Assembly (NCBI RefSeq): GCF_001881565.1
Contig: NZ_MPDJ01000003.1
Location: 652,526-716,525 of the forward strand
Direction: 5' to 3'
Origin: Eisenbergiella tayi
GTDB lineage: Bacteria > Bacillota > Clostridia > Lachnospirales > Lachnospiraceae
Length of the DNA: 64,000 bases
Positions within the stretch are counted from its first letter, which is position 1; each line of letters begins with the position of its first letter. Shown piece after piece: positions 37,215 through 45,518 of this stretch. The translations under genes were made by a program, and so were the position numbers. Below the pieces are notes generated by a model. The model was not told the DNA's origin, did no database searches, and was given only the letters and a program-made list of their open reading frames with translations.

Positions 37215-37277
37215 GATAGATAATATTTACTGGATTTACATAAGTAAATGAAAGATATGTCATTAAGGAGCGGTAAC

Positions 37278-37673
37278 ATGAAGGGGAAAAAAGGTACAAT
37301 TATTGCGGCAGTCCTGTTAATTCTGGTATGTGTGGGAGCGGGAGCGTTGTATTTGAGGTTCCGGCCTTCCGCAAATGTAGGAAGCAAGAATATAACGGTG
37401 ACAGTCGTTCATGCCGACAGTACGGAAAAAGAATTCCGGTATCAGACGGATGCCGAATACCTGGGAAAGGTTCTGGAGGATGAGCAGCTTGTGGAAGGGG
37501 ATCAGGGACAGTATGGTCTGTTCATTACCGTTGCGGACGGGGAACAGGCGGACGATTCCAAACAGCAGTGGTGGTGCTTGACCAAGGGCGGGGAGATGGT
37601 GAACACCTCCGCGGACCAGACGCCCATTGCGGACGGGGATCGCTATGAACTCACTCTGAAGGAAGGCTATTGA
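37278..37673 (+). CDS. DUF4430 domain protein, membrane-anchored or secreted
   Basis: A 131-residue protein with an N-terminal hydrophobic segment (about 6-26) that acts as membrane anchor or signal peptide, then a DUF4430 domain (about 40-131, VTVVHADSTEKEFRYQTDAEYLGKV..) similar to the beta-grasp-like region seen in transcobalamin/intrinsic-factor-type proteins. AAGGAG precedes the ATG; an upstream in-frame ATG at 37248 lacks a site. The stop codon overlaps the start of an ECF S component (TGATG), so the two are translationally coupled. It likely helps capture the ligand outside the membrane; by domain association a corrinoid is possible, not shown. Confidence 0.85.
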   Translation: MKGKKGTIIAAVLLILVCVGAGALYLRFRPSANVGSKNITVTVVHADSTEKEFRYQTDAEYLGKVLEDEQLVEGDQGQYGLFITVADGEQADDSKQQWWCLTKGGEMVNTSADQTPIADGDRYELTLKEGY

Positions 37674-38185
37674 TGGCTGGCCTCAAAGTGAAGGAGACAG
37701 CGCTCCTGGCTTTGTTAAGCGCTATTTTACTCATCGGGCAGATAGCGCTGGGGTTTCTTCCCAACATTGAAGTCGTTACTCTGCTCATCATGGTGTACAG
37801 TATTGTCTTTCGGAAAAAGGTCTTTTTTATTATATATGTTTTTGTTCTGGCGGAAGGACTGGTATACGGCTTCGGGATCTGGTGGTTCAACTATCTGTAT
37901 GTGTGGAGTATACAGGCGGTTATCAATCTTCTTTTCAGAAAGCAGAAGTCTGTGGTTTTCTGGAGTATTCTGTCCGGCTTTTATGGAATTACCTTCGGCG
38001 CTCTCTGTTCGCTTCCTTATTTTGCGATAGGGGGACCGTCAGCCGCGTTTGCCTACTGGGTATCCGGCCTGGCTTATGATATCCCCCATTGTATCGGAAA
38101 TGTGGCCTTGTGCCTTGTGCTGTTCAGGCCCCTTGTATATATACTGCGGAAAAGCTGCAGGGAAATCAATGTCTGTGTGGATTGA
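37673..38185 (+). CDS. ECF transporter S component
   Basis: A 170-residue integral membrane protein with about six helices (LALLSAILLIGQIALGFLPNIEVVTLL at the start), the size and profile of vitamin-specific S components of energy-coupling factor transporters. The partners EcfA/EcfA' and EcfT are not in the window and would be a shared module elsewhere. It follows the DUF4430 gene with overlapping stop and start. DUF4430-linked S components have been associated with cobalamin-type substrates, but the substrate here cannot be read from the sequence. A terminator begins inside its last codons. Confidence 0.8.
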   Translation: MAGLKVKETALLALLSAILLIGQIALGFLPNIEVVTLLIMVYSIVFRKKVFFIIYVFVLAEGLVYGFGIWWFNYLYVWSIQAVINLLFRKQKSVVFWSILSGFYGITFGALCSLPYFAIGGPSAAFAYWVSGLAYDIPHCIGNVALCLVLFRPLVYILRKSCREINVCVD

Positions 38186-38206
38186 TTTCCCCGCAGTTTT
38201 TCTTTC
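38155..38206 (+). terminator. Terminator of the DUF4430/ECF operon
   Basis: GGGAAATCAAT pairs with ATTGATTTCCC, extended by CTGC/GCAG, followed by TTTTTCTTT. The left arm lies in the final codons of the S-component gene. Confidence 0.8.
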
Positions 38207-38369
38207 CTGCAGATTCTTAGCAAAACATTAACATGCCATACAGTACCGGCATTTTTTCAGTAAAACCGGGGATATATGCGCCTGCGGGGATTCAATTCCT
38301 TCCCAAATGGCTGTGGATGCATATAAAAAGTTGTGAGATATTGCTCTATCCATCCGTGCCTTTTTGTAC

Positions 38370-38416
38370 TATAATTACACCCCGGGTATCAGAAATTTTA
38401 TTTCTGACCCGGTTTT
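38370..38416 (+). promoter_or_regulatory. -10 box followed at once by a terminator-like hairpin
   Basis: TATAAT (38370-38375) has no good -35. Starting about seven bases later, CCGGG..TCAGAAA pairs with TTTCTGA.CCCGG (38382-38412), followed by TTTTCC. The hairpin would form at the very 5' end of the transporter mRNA or end read-through from upstream. Confidence 0.45.
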
Positions 38417-38468
38417 CCTATTTATTTTAGAAGTGTAATAGAAGTACGCATGAGGAGGAAGGTAGGAT

Positions 38469-39824
38469 ATGACAGCAGCACAAATAGCAGCAGTAGTTAT
38501 TTTCTTAGCAATGTTCGGATTGATTGTGTCGGAGAAAATTGAGCGGCATCTCGTTTCCCTGGGGTGTGGGCTTCTGATGATTGTTCTGGTTTTCGGGTTG
38601 AGCATGCATAGCATGACGGCCATCTGGAACACGCTTGCGCTGAAGGATTTTTTTGCGGCAGGCTTCTGGTATCAGGCGGGGGAGGCTTCCGAGTCGTCCT
38701 CAGGGATTAACTGGGCGACGATCCTGTTTATTGCAGGAATGATGCTCATGGTGGAAGGAATGGGGCGCGCCGGTTTTTTCCGGTGGCTTTGCCTGCGGAT
38801 TGCAAAAGCGGTGAAGTACAGGACGATTCCGCTTTTCATCACTTTCATGGTGATGTCCAGCATCCTGGCCATGTTTATTGACAGTATTACGGTTATTTTG
38901 TTTTTGGCGGCGGCAACGGTGGAATTGGCCCGTCTGCTGAAGTTCAATCCGGTTCCCATGATTATTTCCGAGATTTTCTGCGCCAATCTTGGCGGGTCGG
39001 CTACGATGTGCGGTGATCCGCCGAACATTATTATAGGGACGTCACTGGGCTATTCTTTCGGGAATTTCATCAGGAATACGGGAATTATTGCACTGATCGC
39101 CCTTGTTTTTACCATCGTCTATTTTTATTTCTGCTTCCGTAAGGAGCTGCAGCAAAGCGCCGCGGGAAGGGGAGCGGTATCTTATCCCAATCCCAGGGAT
39201 GCGATAGAAAATAAGAAGGATTTTATCATCAGCTGTATTATTTTTGCCTGTGCGGTAGTGCTTTTAATCACTCACGCCCAGACTGGTCTGACAGTTGCTG
39301 CCATCGGAGTGTTTATCGGCGCGGTATCTTTGATAACGGCAGGCAGGGAGGCGGTAATCCTGCTGAAAAAGGTGGATTATAAAACCCTGCTGTTCTTTAT
39401 CGGCCTGTTTATCGTGGTCGGAGGACTGGAACAGACGGGAATCCTGGAGCTGATAGCTGGTTTTATTGCGAAGATAAGCGGCAGCAATGCCATGCTGATG
39501 ATCGCCATCGTACTGTGGATTTCCGCCATTGCCAGCGCTTTTGTGGATAATATTCCTTTTGCGGCGACGATGGTCCCGGTCATCAAAAGCCTAGCGGCAG
39601 CCTCCGGAGTGGATCTTTCGGTACTGGCCTGGACGCTTGCTATGGGAACCGATATCGGCGGCAGCGCCACCCCCATCGGTGCGTCCGCCAATGTTGTGGG
39701 TATTTCTGTTGCGGCGAAGGAAGGCCACATGATCGGCTGGGGAAAGTATTGTAAGTATGCGGCGCCGGCAACGATCCTGGTGGTGCTGATATCCATGATC
39801 AGTATTTATATCCGGTATTTTTAG
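38469..39824 (+). CDS. SLC13/ArsB/NhaD-like ion transporter
   Basis: A 451-residue membrane protein with about 11-12 helices. The segment GGSATMCGDPPNIIIGTSLG near residue 180 is the signature of the ion-transporter superfamily (ArsB, NhaD, mammalian P protein, SLC13). A matching C-terminal repeat has DNIPFAATMVPVI and GGSATPIGASANVVGIS. It moves an anion or exchanges Na+/H+; the substrate is not clear, and no ArsR or ArsC is near. AGGAGG precedes the ATG. The first kinase-like gene begins 15 bases later, so it is the first gene of the operon ending with guaB, an odd combination. Confidence 0.87.
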   Translation: MTAAQIAAVVIFLAMFGLIVSEKIERHLVSLGCGLLMIVLVFGLSMHSMTAIWNTLALKDFFAAGFWYQAGEASESSSGINWATILFIAGMMLMVEGMGRAGFFRWLCLRIAKAVKYRTIPLFITFMVMSSILAMFIDSITVILFLAAATVELARLLKFNPVPMIISEIFCANLGGSATMCGDPPNIIIGTSLGYSFGNFIRNTGIIALIALVFTIVYFYFCFRKELQQSAAGRGAVSYPNPRDAIENKKDFIISCIIFACAVVLLITHAQTGLTVAAIGVFIGAVSLITAGREAVILLKKVDYKTLLFFIGLFIVVGGLEQTGILELIAGFIAKISGSNAMLMIAIVLWISAIASAFVDNIPFAATMVPVIKSLAAASGVDLSVLAWTLAMGTDIGGSATPIGASANVVGISVAAKEGHMIGWGKYCKYAAPATILVVLISMISIYIRYF

Positions 39825-39839
39825 GAGAAAGGGGCTTTT

Positions 39840-40466
39840 ATGGACAGACAACTGATTATTTCCGTGGGCCGCGAGTTCGGCAGCGGCGGGCATGTGATCG
39901 CGGAGGCTCTGGCGGAGAGGTTCCATCTGGCGCTGTATGACAGCAACCTTTTGGAACATATCGCACAGGAAAAAAACATCGATCACGGAGAACTGAAAAA
40001 ATTTGATGAGAAGCCGAAGAACAAGCTTCTTTCCCGTACGGTGAGAGGGTATTCCAGTTCGGCCCAGGAGAATCTTGCCAACATGCAGTTTGAGTATTTG
40101 AGAAAAAAGGCGGCTGACGGGGAATCCTTTGTTGTTGTGGGCCGCTGTGCGGAAACAAAGCTGAAGGACTTTCCGGGCCTCATTTCCTTTTTTATCCTGG
40201 GAGACCGGGAGAAAAAGGCGGAACGAGTGATGCAGGTGTATGGTGTTTCGAAGGAAGAGGCCATACATATGATGGAGAGGGAGGACTGGGAGCGGAAAAC
40301 CTACCATAATTATTACTGCAAAGGAAAATGGGGGGATTCCAGGAATTATGATTTTTCCATCAACAGCAGCAGGCTTGGAATAGAAGGTACGATAGATATT
40401 CTGGAAGGATATGTCAAAACACTTGCCAATGTGTGTATACATGCTAAAATAAAAGAGAAGGTATGA
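39840..40466 (+). CDS. Cytidylate kinase-like protein, copy 1
   Basis: A 208-residue P-loop kinase of the cytidylate-kinase-like family, with [16 protein letters not shown] as the nucleotide-binding loop, VVVGRCAE in the middle, and [23 protein letters not shown] near the C-terminus as a lid-type segment. It differs from the housekeeping Cmk by the replaced lid and is usually annotated only as kinase-like. About three quarters of its residues match the next gene. GGAGAAAGG precedes the start. It lies in an operon with an ion transporter and guaB, suggesting a nucleotide-linked role, but the substrate is unknown. Confidence 0.88.
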   Translation: MDRQLIISVGREFGSGGHVIAEALAERFHLALYDSNLLEHIAQEKNIDHGELKKFDEKPKNKLLSRTVRGYSSSAQENLANMQFEYLRKKAADGESFVVVGRCAETKLKDFPGLISFFILGDREKKAERVMQVYGVSKEEAIHMMEREDWERKTYHNYYCKGKWGDSRNYDFSINSSRLGIEGTIDILEGYVKTLANVCIHAKIKEKV

Positions 40467-40492
40467 AAATTTATTAAGCTGGGGGAAGTGTT

Positions 40493-41083
40493 ATGGGAAA
40501 ACAGTTAATTATTTCTGTAGGACGAGAATTCGGCAGCGGCGGGCATGTGATTGCGGAGGAGCTTGCCAGGAGGTTTGGGCTTGTGCTGTATGATAATAAC
40601 CTGCTGGAGCAGATCGCCGAAGAAAAAGAAATTCCTCACGACGGACTGAAAAAATATGACGAAAAGCCTAAAAGCAGGCTTTTTTCCAGAACGGTCCGGG
40701 GATATTCCAATTCCGTGCAGGAGAATCTGGCGAATATGCAGTTTGATTACCTGAAAAAGAAGGCAGCTGACGGGGAATCCTTTGTTGTTGTGGGACGTTG
40801 TTCAGAGACGATACTGAAGGGAACACAAGGGCTGGTGACGGTGTTTGTCCTGGGAGATCCGGATGTAAAGGCAGAACGAATCCAGAAGGTATATGGTGTA
40901 TCGGAGGAAGAAGCCAGACGGATGATGAAACGGGAGGACTGGAACAGAAAATCCTACCACAATTATTACTGTAAGGGTAAATGGGGAGATTCCAGGAATT
41001 ATGACTTTTCTATCAACAGCAGTAAGCTGGGAATAGAAAAGACAGTGGATATTCTGGAAACCTGTATAAGGGCGCGTATGTAA
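40493..41083 (+). CDS. Cytidylate kinase-like protein, copy 2
   Basis: A 196-residue paralogue of the preceding protein, with the same P-loop ([13 protein letters not shown]), VVVGRCSE motif and C-terminal [21 protein letters not shown]. The two align end to end without gaps except for the copy 1 tail (ANVCIHAKIKEKV), so this is a tandem duplication. Differences lie mainly between residues 40-60 and 105-150. Both look intact, which implies retained or divided functions. The gene starts 26 bases after copy 1 and is followed after 38 bases by guaB. Confidence 0.88.
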   Translation: MGKQLIISVGREFGSGGHVIAEELARRFGLVLYDNNLLEQIAEEKEIPHDGLKKYDEKPKSRLFSRTVRGYSNSVQENLANMQFDYLKKKAADGESFVVVGRCSETILKGTQGLVTVFVLGDPDVKAERIQKVYGVSEEEARRMMKREDWNRKSYHNYYCKGKWGDSRNYDFSINSSKLGIEKTVDILETCIRARM

Positions 41084-41121
41084 CCGGATGCAAGAGTAAG
41101 CAAAGGAAAAGGAGAAGTGAC

Positions 41122-42615
41122 ATGGCATTTTATTATGAGGAACCATCCAGAACGTTCAGTGAATATCTTTTGATCCCGGGGTATTCTTCGGCAAAGTGTA
41201 TCCCGTCGGAAGTGAGTCTGAAAACGCCTCTTGTTAAGTACAGAAGGGGGGAAGAACCTTCTCTGTCCATTAACATTCCCATGGTATCTGCTATTATGCA
41301 GTCTGTTTCCGATGACAGGCTTGCGGTCGCCCTGGCACAGGAGGGCGGCCTGTCTTTTATCTATGGCTCCCAGCCCATTGAAAAGCAGGCGGAAATGGTG
41401 AAAAAGGTAAAACGCTATCGTGCCGGTTTTGTGGTGAGTGACTCCAATGTATCGCCGGAAATGACGCTGGCGGATGTCCTCCGCCTGACGGAGCGGACAG
41501 GCCATTCCACCATTGCGGTTACGGAGGATGGCGGACCGAACGGAAAGCTTCTGGGCATTGTCACCAATAAGGATTACCGCGTGAGCCGTATGAGCCCGGA
41601 GTGTAAGGTTAAGGATTTTATGACCAAATTCCAGGATTTGGTCTATGCCCACGAGGAGACAACCTTAAAGGAAGCCAATGATATTATCTGGGAGCATAAA
41701 ATTAACTGCCTGCCGCTGGTAAATAAGGATCAGGAACTGGTTTACCTTGTTTTCCGGAAAGACTATGATACCCATAAAAATAATGAGCACGAACTGATCG
41801 ACACCTCCAAGCGCTATATGACCGGAGCCGGCATTAACACAAGAGACTACGCGGAAAGGGTTCCCGCTTTGCTGGAAGCGGGTGCGGATGTCCTTTGTAT
41901 TGACAGTTCGGAAGGCTTTTCGGAGTGGCAGAAAATTACGATCGACTACATAAGGAATAATTATGGTGATAAAGTAAAGGTAGGAGCCGGAAATGTGGTG
42001 GACGGAGAGGGCTTCCGTTTTCTGGCAGAGGCCGGGGCTGATTTTGTCAAGGTAGGAATCGGCGGAGGCGCCATCTGTATTACCCGGGAGCAGAAGGGCA
42101 TCGGAAGAGGACAGGCCACCGCGCTGATCGATGTGGCGAAGGCCAGAGATGCTTATTATGAAGAGACAGGGATTTATGTTCCTATCTGCTCTGACGGAGG
42201 AATCGTACACGATTATCATGTGACGCTGGCTCTGGCCATGGGAGCCGACTTTATCATGCTCGGCCGGTATTTCGCCAGATTTGATGAAAGCCCTACCAAA
42301 AAGGTGAATATCAATGGAAGCTATATGAAGGAATACTGGGGAGAAGGAAGCGCCAGGGCAAGAAACTGGCAGCGTTATGACATGGGCGGAGAAAGCAAGC
42401 TTTCTTTTGAGGAAGGTGTGGATTCCCTTGTCCCTTATGCCGGTACCCTGAAGGATAATGTGAACCTCACGTTAAGCAAGGTGCGCTCCACGATGTGCAA
42501 CTGCGGCGCGCTCACTATTTCAGAACTGCAGAAAAAGGCAAAGATTACACTGGTTTCCTCCACAAGTATTGTGGAAGGCGGAGCCCATGATGTAATGCTG
42601 CGGGATCAAAGATAA
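41122..42615 (+). CDS. guaB: IMP dehydrogenase
   Basis: Oxidises IMP to XMP with NAD+, the first committed step of GMP synthesis, in the cytoplasm. The 497-residue protein has the TIM barrel interrupted by two CBS domains (about 100-225; [21 protein letters not shown] and [17 protein letters not shown]). The catalytic cysteine is C319 in [13 protein letters not shown], a variant of the usual GPGSICTTR loop, with the following GIGRGQATA. The flap has ARNWQRYD, which keeps the catalytic Arg-Tyr type pair in altered context. The active-site loop resembles a divergent anaerobe-type branch rather than the standard bacterial GuaB. AAGGAG precedes the ATG. It is the last gene of an operon with an ion transporter and two kinase-like genes. 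Confidence 0.92.
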   Translation: MAFYYEEPSRTFSEYLLIPGYSSAKCIPSEVSLKTPLVKYRRGEEPSLSINIPMVSAIMQSVSDDRLAVALAQEGGLSFIYGSQPIEKQAEMVKKVKRYRAGFVVSDSNVSPEMTLADVLRLTERTGHSTIAVTEDGGPNGKLLGIVTNKDYRVSRMSPECKVKDFMTKFQDLVYAHEETTLKEANDIIWEHKINCLPLVNKDQELVYLVFRKDYDTHKNNEHELIDTSKRYMTGAGINTRDYAERVPALLEAGADVLCIDSSEGFSEWQKITIDYIRNNYGDKVKVGAGNVVDGEGFRFLAEAGADFVKVGIGGGAICITREQKGIGRGQATALIDVAKARDAYYEETGIYVPICSDGGIVHDYHVTLALAMGADFIMLGRYFARFDESPTKKVNINGSYMKEYWGEGSARARNWQRYDMGGESKLSFEEGVDSLVPYAGTLKDNVNLTLSKVRSTMCNCGALTISELQKKAKITLVSSTSIVEGGAHDVMLRDQR

Positions 42616-42652
42616 GTAAGATTGAGTCTTTTTACGCGGAACAGTCAGAAAA

Positions 42653-42703
42653 AAGCTTCCGGCATCGTTCGGTACCTTTCAGGTACGGACATGCCGGAAG
42701 CTT
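42653..42703. terminator. Bidirectional terminator between guaB and the AraC gene
   Basis: A perfect 13 bp stem (AAGCTTCCGGCAT with ATGCCGGAAGCTT) contains an inner GTACC/GGTAC stem-loop. An A run on the left and TTATATTTT on the right make it usable by both convergent genes. Confidence 0.85.
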
Positions 42704-42733
42704 ATATTTTGCTGTAAAAATAGGAGCGAGGGC

Positions 42734-43639
42734 TTAGTCAGTTTTCAGCTTCAGCCAGATTTCCATACTGGCGGTCTGCGCCGCATGGCTCGCATATCGT
42801 TCCGCACAGAGGGGTACCGTTGTCAGCTTATGGTTTGGAAGCCAGGTATTAAAGAGATATTGGTTTGCTTTATAAAGGGCGTCCAGAACAAGGGCATCAA
42901 AGTTTTCTGCTTCAAAAGAGCAGACAAGATATTCTCCCTCAGGAAGCGTCCACGATTGGAAGCCCTCCGGTACCGTTTCTGCCAGGACCTTTGCTCCTGC
43001 AAAATAGTTGAAATAGCCTTCTTCGGTACAGGGATAGGAAACACCGATTTCTTCTTCCTCCAAACTGCCCATTGCCGATTCTTTTTGTTCATGAAACCTG
43101 TCCCAGAGAGCGCCAAGAGGATCAACGCCGGATTCTGTGCCTAATCCTTCCGTAAACTGGACCGGTGTCTTATTTACAAAACCGGCAAAGAGAATGGGTT
43201 CTTCCACCTGTTTTCGGTTGAGCTCCAGAACAATACCATCCGTAATAAGCGGCACCCCTTCATCAATCAGCGTGTAATGCAGAAGCAGCTCCGGCTTTGT
43301 CATATAGTTCATTGTACAGGGGCTGCGGCGGTATTCCTCCGGTGTGATTCCGAAGGTTTCCTTAAAACAGCGGGTAAAATGTTCATGGGAAGAAAAGCCC
43401 AGATCAAGGGCTGTGTCTAAAATCCGCTGATCCTTGTTAAGCAGAAGTTCCGTGGCCTTTGCCATGCGGCGCAGCTTGATGTATTCTCCCACAGGCTTTT
43501 TTACCAGGCGGCGGAAGAGGCGCTGGTAATAGAAGGGAGACAGCGCGGCGAGCCCCGCAAGGTATTCGGTACTGATGTCCTCGTTCAGATGTTCTTCGAT
43601 AAAATCCAGTGTTAGTTGTATTTGTTCCCAGGCATGCAT
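42734..43639 (-). CDS. AraC-family regulator with GyrI-like effector domain
   Basis: A 301-residue regulator with an N-terminal AraC double helix-turn-helix (residues about 8-110, SSHEHFTRCFKETFGITPEEYR) and a C-terminal GyrI-like/effector-binding domain (about 115-300, with TPVQFTEGLG and EAENFDALV strands). This Rob/SoxS-like layout with a GyrI-like fold is known from regulators that bind diverse hydrophobic compounds. AAAGGAGG precedes the start. It follows the two ABC exporter genes on the same strand after 82 bases and probably regulates them in response to a drug-like ligand. Confidence 0.9.
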   Translation of the reverse strand: MHAWEQIQLTLDFIEEHLNEDISTEYLAGLAALSPFYYQRLFRRLVKKPVGEYIKLRRMAKATELLLNKDQRILDTALDLGFSSHEHFTRCFKETFGITPEEYRRSPCTMNYMTKPELLLHYTLIDEGVPLITDGIVLELNRKQVEEPILFAGFVNKTPVQFTEGLGTESGVDPLGALWDRFHEQKESAMGSLEEEEIGVSYPCTEEGYFNYFAGAKVLAETVPEGFQSWTLPEGEYLVCSFEAENFDALVLDALYKANQYLFNTWLPNHKLTTVPLCAERYASHAAQTASMEIWLKLKTD

Positions 43640-43721
43640 AGTTTGTTACCTCCTTTTTTCTTAAGATAACATGGGAGGGCAGAACGACGCTTGACTGGGA
43701 ATGCCCTTCTTTCAGGCCTCT

Positions 43722-45518
43722 TTATTCTTCGCCCATCTGTGTACGGTACATCCGTGCGTAGCGTCCGTTCTGTGCCATCAGTTCCTCGTGAGTCCCTCTT
43801 TCTGCGATCTGTCCGTCCTCCATAAGCAGAATGAGATCCGAATCCCGGATCGTGGAAAGCCGGTGGGCGATGATGAAGGAGGTCCTGCCCTCGGTGATGG
43901 TGAGCATCGCTTTGCGGATCCGCTGTTCCGTTACCGTATCCACGGAGCTGGTGGCCTCATCCAGAATCAGGATAGGCGCATCCTGGAGTACGGCCCGGGC
44001 GATGGTCAGAAGCTGCCTTTCTCCTTGGCTCAGAGCTAAACCGCCCTGGGTGAGCAGGGTGTCATATCCCTGGGGAAGCCGCCGTATAAAGGAATCCGCA
44101 CCCGCCATTTTAGCGGCGGCCCGCACTCTTTCCTCCGGTACATCTCTTTTTCCGTAGCTGATATTTTCGCGCACACTCATACAGAATAACGCCGTATCCT
44201 GAAGTACCACGCCAAAGGTTTCCCGCAGGTCCTGAAGCCTGTAATCGCGAAGATCCTGTCCGTCCAGCAGTATACTGCCGCCGTCAATATCATAAAAACG
44301 GGTCAGCAGATTAATGAGCGTGGTCTTACCGGCTCCGGTAGAGCCTGCCACGGCAACTCTGGTCCCCGCGGGAACGTGAAAGCTCACGTCCTTCAGAACG
44401 GGCTCCTCCGGTTTGTAGCCAAAGGTCACATGGGAAAATTCCACTTCACCCCGGGGCGCTCTGAGGGGCAGGACTTCTTCTTTGTCGGCCGGTTCCGGTT
44501 CCTCTTCCAGAATCTCAAAAATACGTTCCGCACCGGCAACAGCCGTCTGGAAGTTATTGTATATGTTGGCAATATCCACGAAGGGTCTGGAAAACTGTCT
44601 GGAATACAGCAGAAAGCTGGAAATCAGCCCCACATTGATTCTTCCTGCAGCCGCCAGGATTCCGCTGATTACGGCGACAATGACAAAGTTAAGGTTATTG
44701 ATCACGTTGGTGAGCGGCATGAGAAAGCCTGACCAGATCTGGGCTTTTGTTGCAACCTGGCACAATTGGTCGTTGCTTTCCTCAAACTGCCGGATCATTT
44801 CCTTTTCCCTGCCGAAGGCCTTTACCATATTCAGGCCGGAAATGCTTTCTTCCACCTGGCCGTTGAGCTTCCCAAGTATCTGCTGCTGGGAAGCGAACAG
44901 CTTTCTGGTATGCTTCGTAATGGTACGTGTGAGAAGAAAAATAAGCCATACGGACAGAAAGGCGATGCAGGTAAGGCCCGGGCTTAAATATATCATAATG
45001 CATAATACACCCAGAATGGTAAAGCCATAGGTCATGAGCTGTGTCAGGGAATCGGAAATCGTAGTGCTGATATTATCCACATCATTCGTGAGGCGGCTCA
45101 TCAGTTCCCCGTGCTGCCGGCTGTCAAAAAAGGCGAGAGGCAGGGCTTTCATCTTATCAAACAGCGTGCTACGGATATGCAGAATAATCCGCTGCCCGAT
45201 GGAAGCCATGAAAAACTGCTGCAGAAACCGTACAAGCCAGTCCGTGAGATAGAGGGCGGCCAGAAACAGCAGAAGCTGTAACGCTGGATTGCCGGTATCG
45301 ATGGCAGTTACGGTATTTCCGATAAGCAGAGGAGAGAGTATGGTGGAGACGCTGGCGATGGCTGAGAGCAAAAGCAGCCAGCCCAGTCCGCCGCGCTGCC
45401 CGCTGGTGAGATCCCACAGCCTGCGCAGTGTCCCTTTCATATCTTTGGGCTTTACGACCGGTTTGCCGCGCTGGCCCTTTCCGAAGGTGGAAGGGGGCGG
45501 TGTTATATCCTTACTCAT
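43722..45518 (-). CDS. Heterodimeric ABC exporter, catalytic-site subunit
   Basis: A 598-residue fusion of a six-helix exporter domain (about 25-330) and a nucleotide-binding domain. The ATPase has Walker A AGSTGAGKTT, signature ALSQGE (rather than LSGGQ) and Walker B ILILDEATSS with the catalytic Glu. GGAGG precedes the ATG at 45518, which overlaps the stop of the first subunit by eight bases; an upstream in-frame ATG has no site. With the upstream subunit it forms an LmrCD/BmrCD-like multidrug exporter. The AraC regulator follows downstream. Confidence 0.92.
   Translation of the reverse strand: MSKDITPPPSTFGKGQRGKPVVKPKDMKGTLRRLWDLTSGQRGGLGWLLLLSAIASVSTILSPLLIGNTVTAIDTGNPALQLLLFLAALYLTDWLVRFLQQFFMASIGQRIILHIRSTLFDKMKALPLAFFDSRQHGELMSRLTNDVDNISTTISDSLTQLMTYGFTILGVLCIMIYLSPGLTCIAFLSVWLIFLLTRTITKHTRKLFASQQQILGKLNGQVEESISGLNMVKAFGREKEMIRQFEESNDQLCQVATKAQIWSGFLMPLTNVINNLNFVIVAVISGILAAAGRINVGLISSFLLYSRQFSRPFVDIANIYNNFQTAVAGAERIFEILEEEPEPADKEEVLPLRAPRGEVEFSHVTFGYKPEEPVLKDVSFHVPAGTRVAVAGSTGAGKTTLINLLTRFYDIDGGSILLDGQDLRDYRLQDLRETFGVVLQDTALFCMSVRENISYGKRDVPEERVRAAAKMAGADSFIRRLPQGYDTLLTQGGLALSQGERQLLTIARAVLQDAPILILDEATSSVDTVTEQRIRKAMLTITEGRTSFIIAHRLSTIRDSDLILLMEDGQIAERGTHEELMAQNGRYARMYRTQMGEE

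Noticed and set aside
37215..37277. Cobalamin riboswitch before the DUF4430/ECF genes
   Set aside because: The leader after the predicted promoter is about 57 bases, too short for that RNA, and no conserved core was seen.
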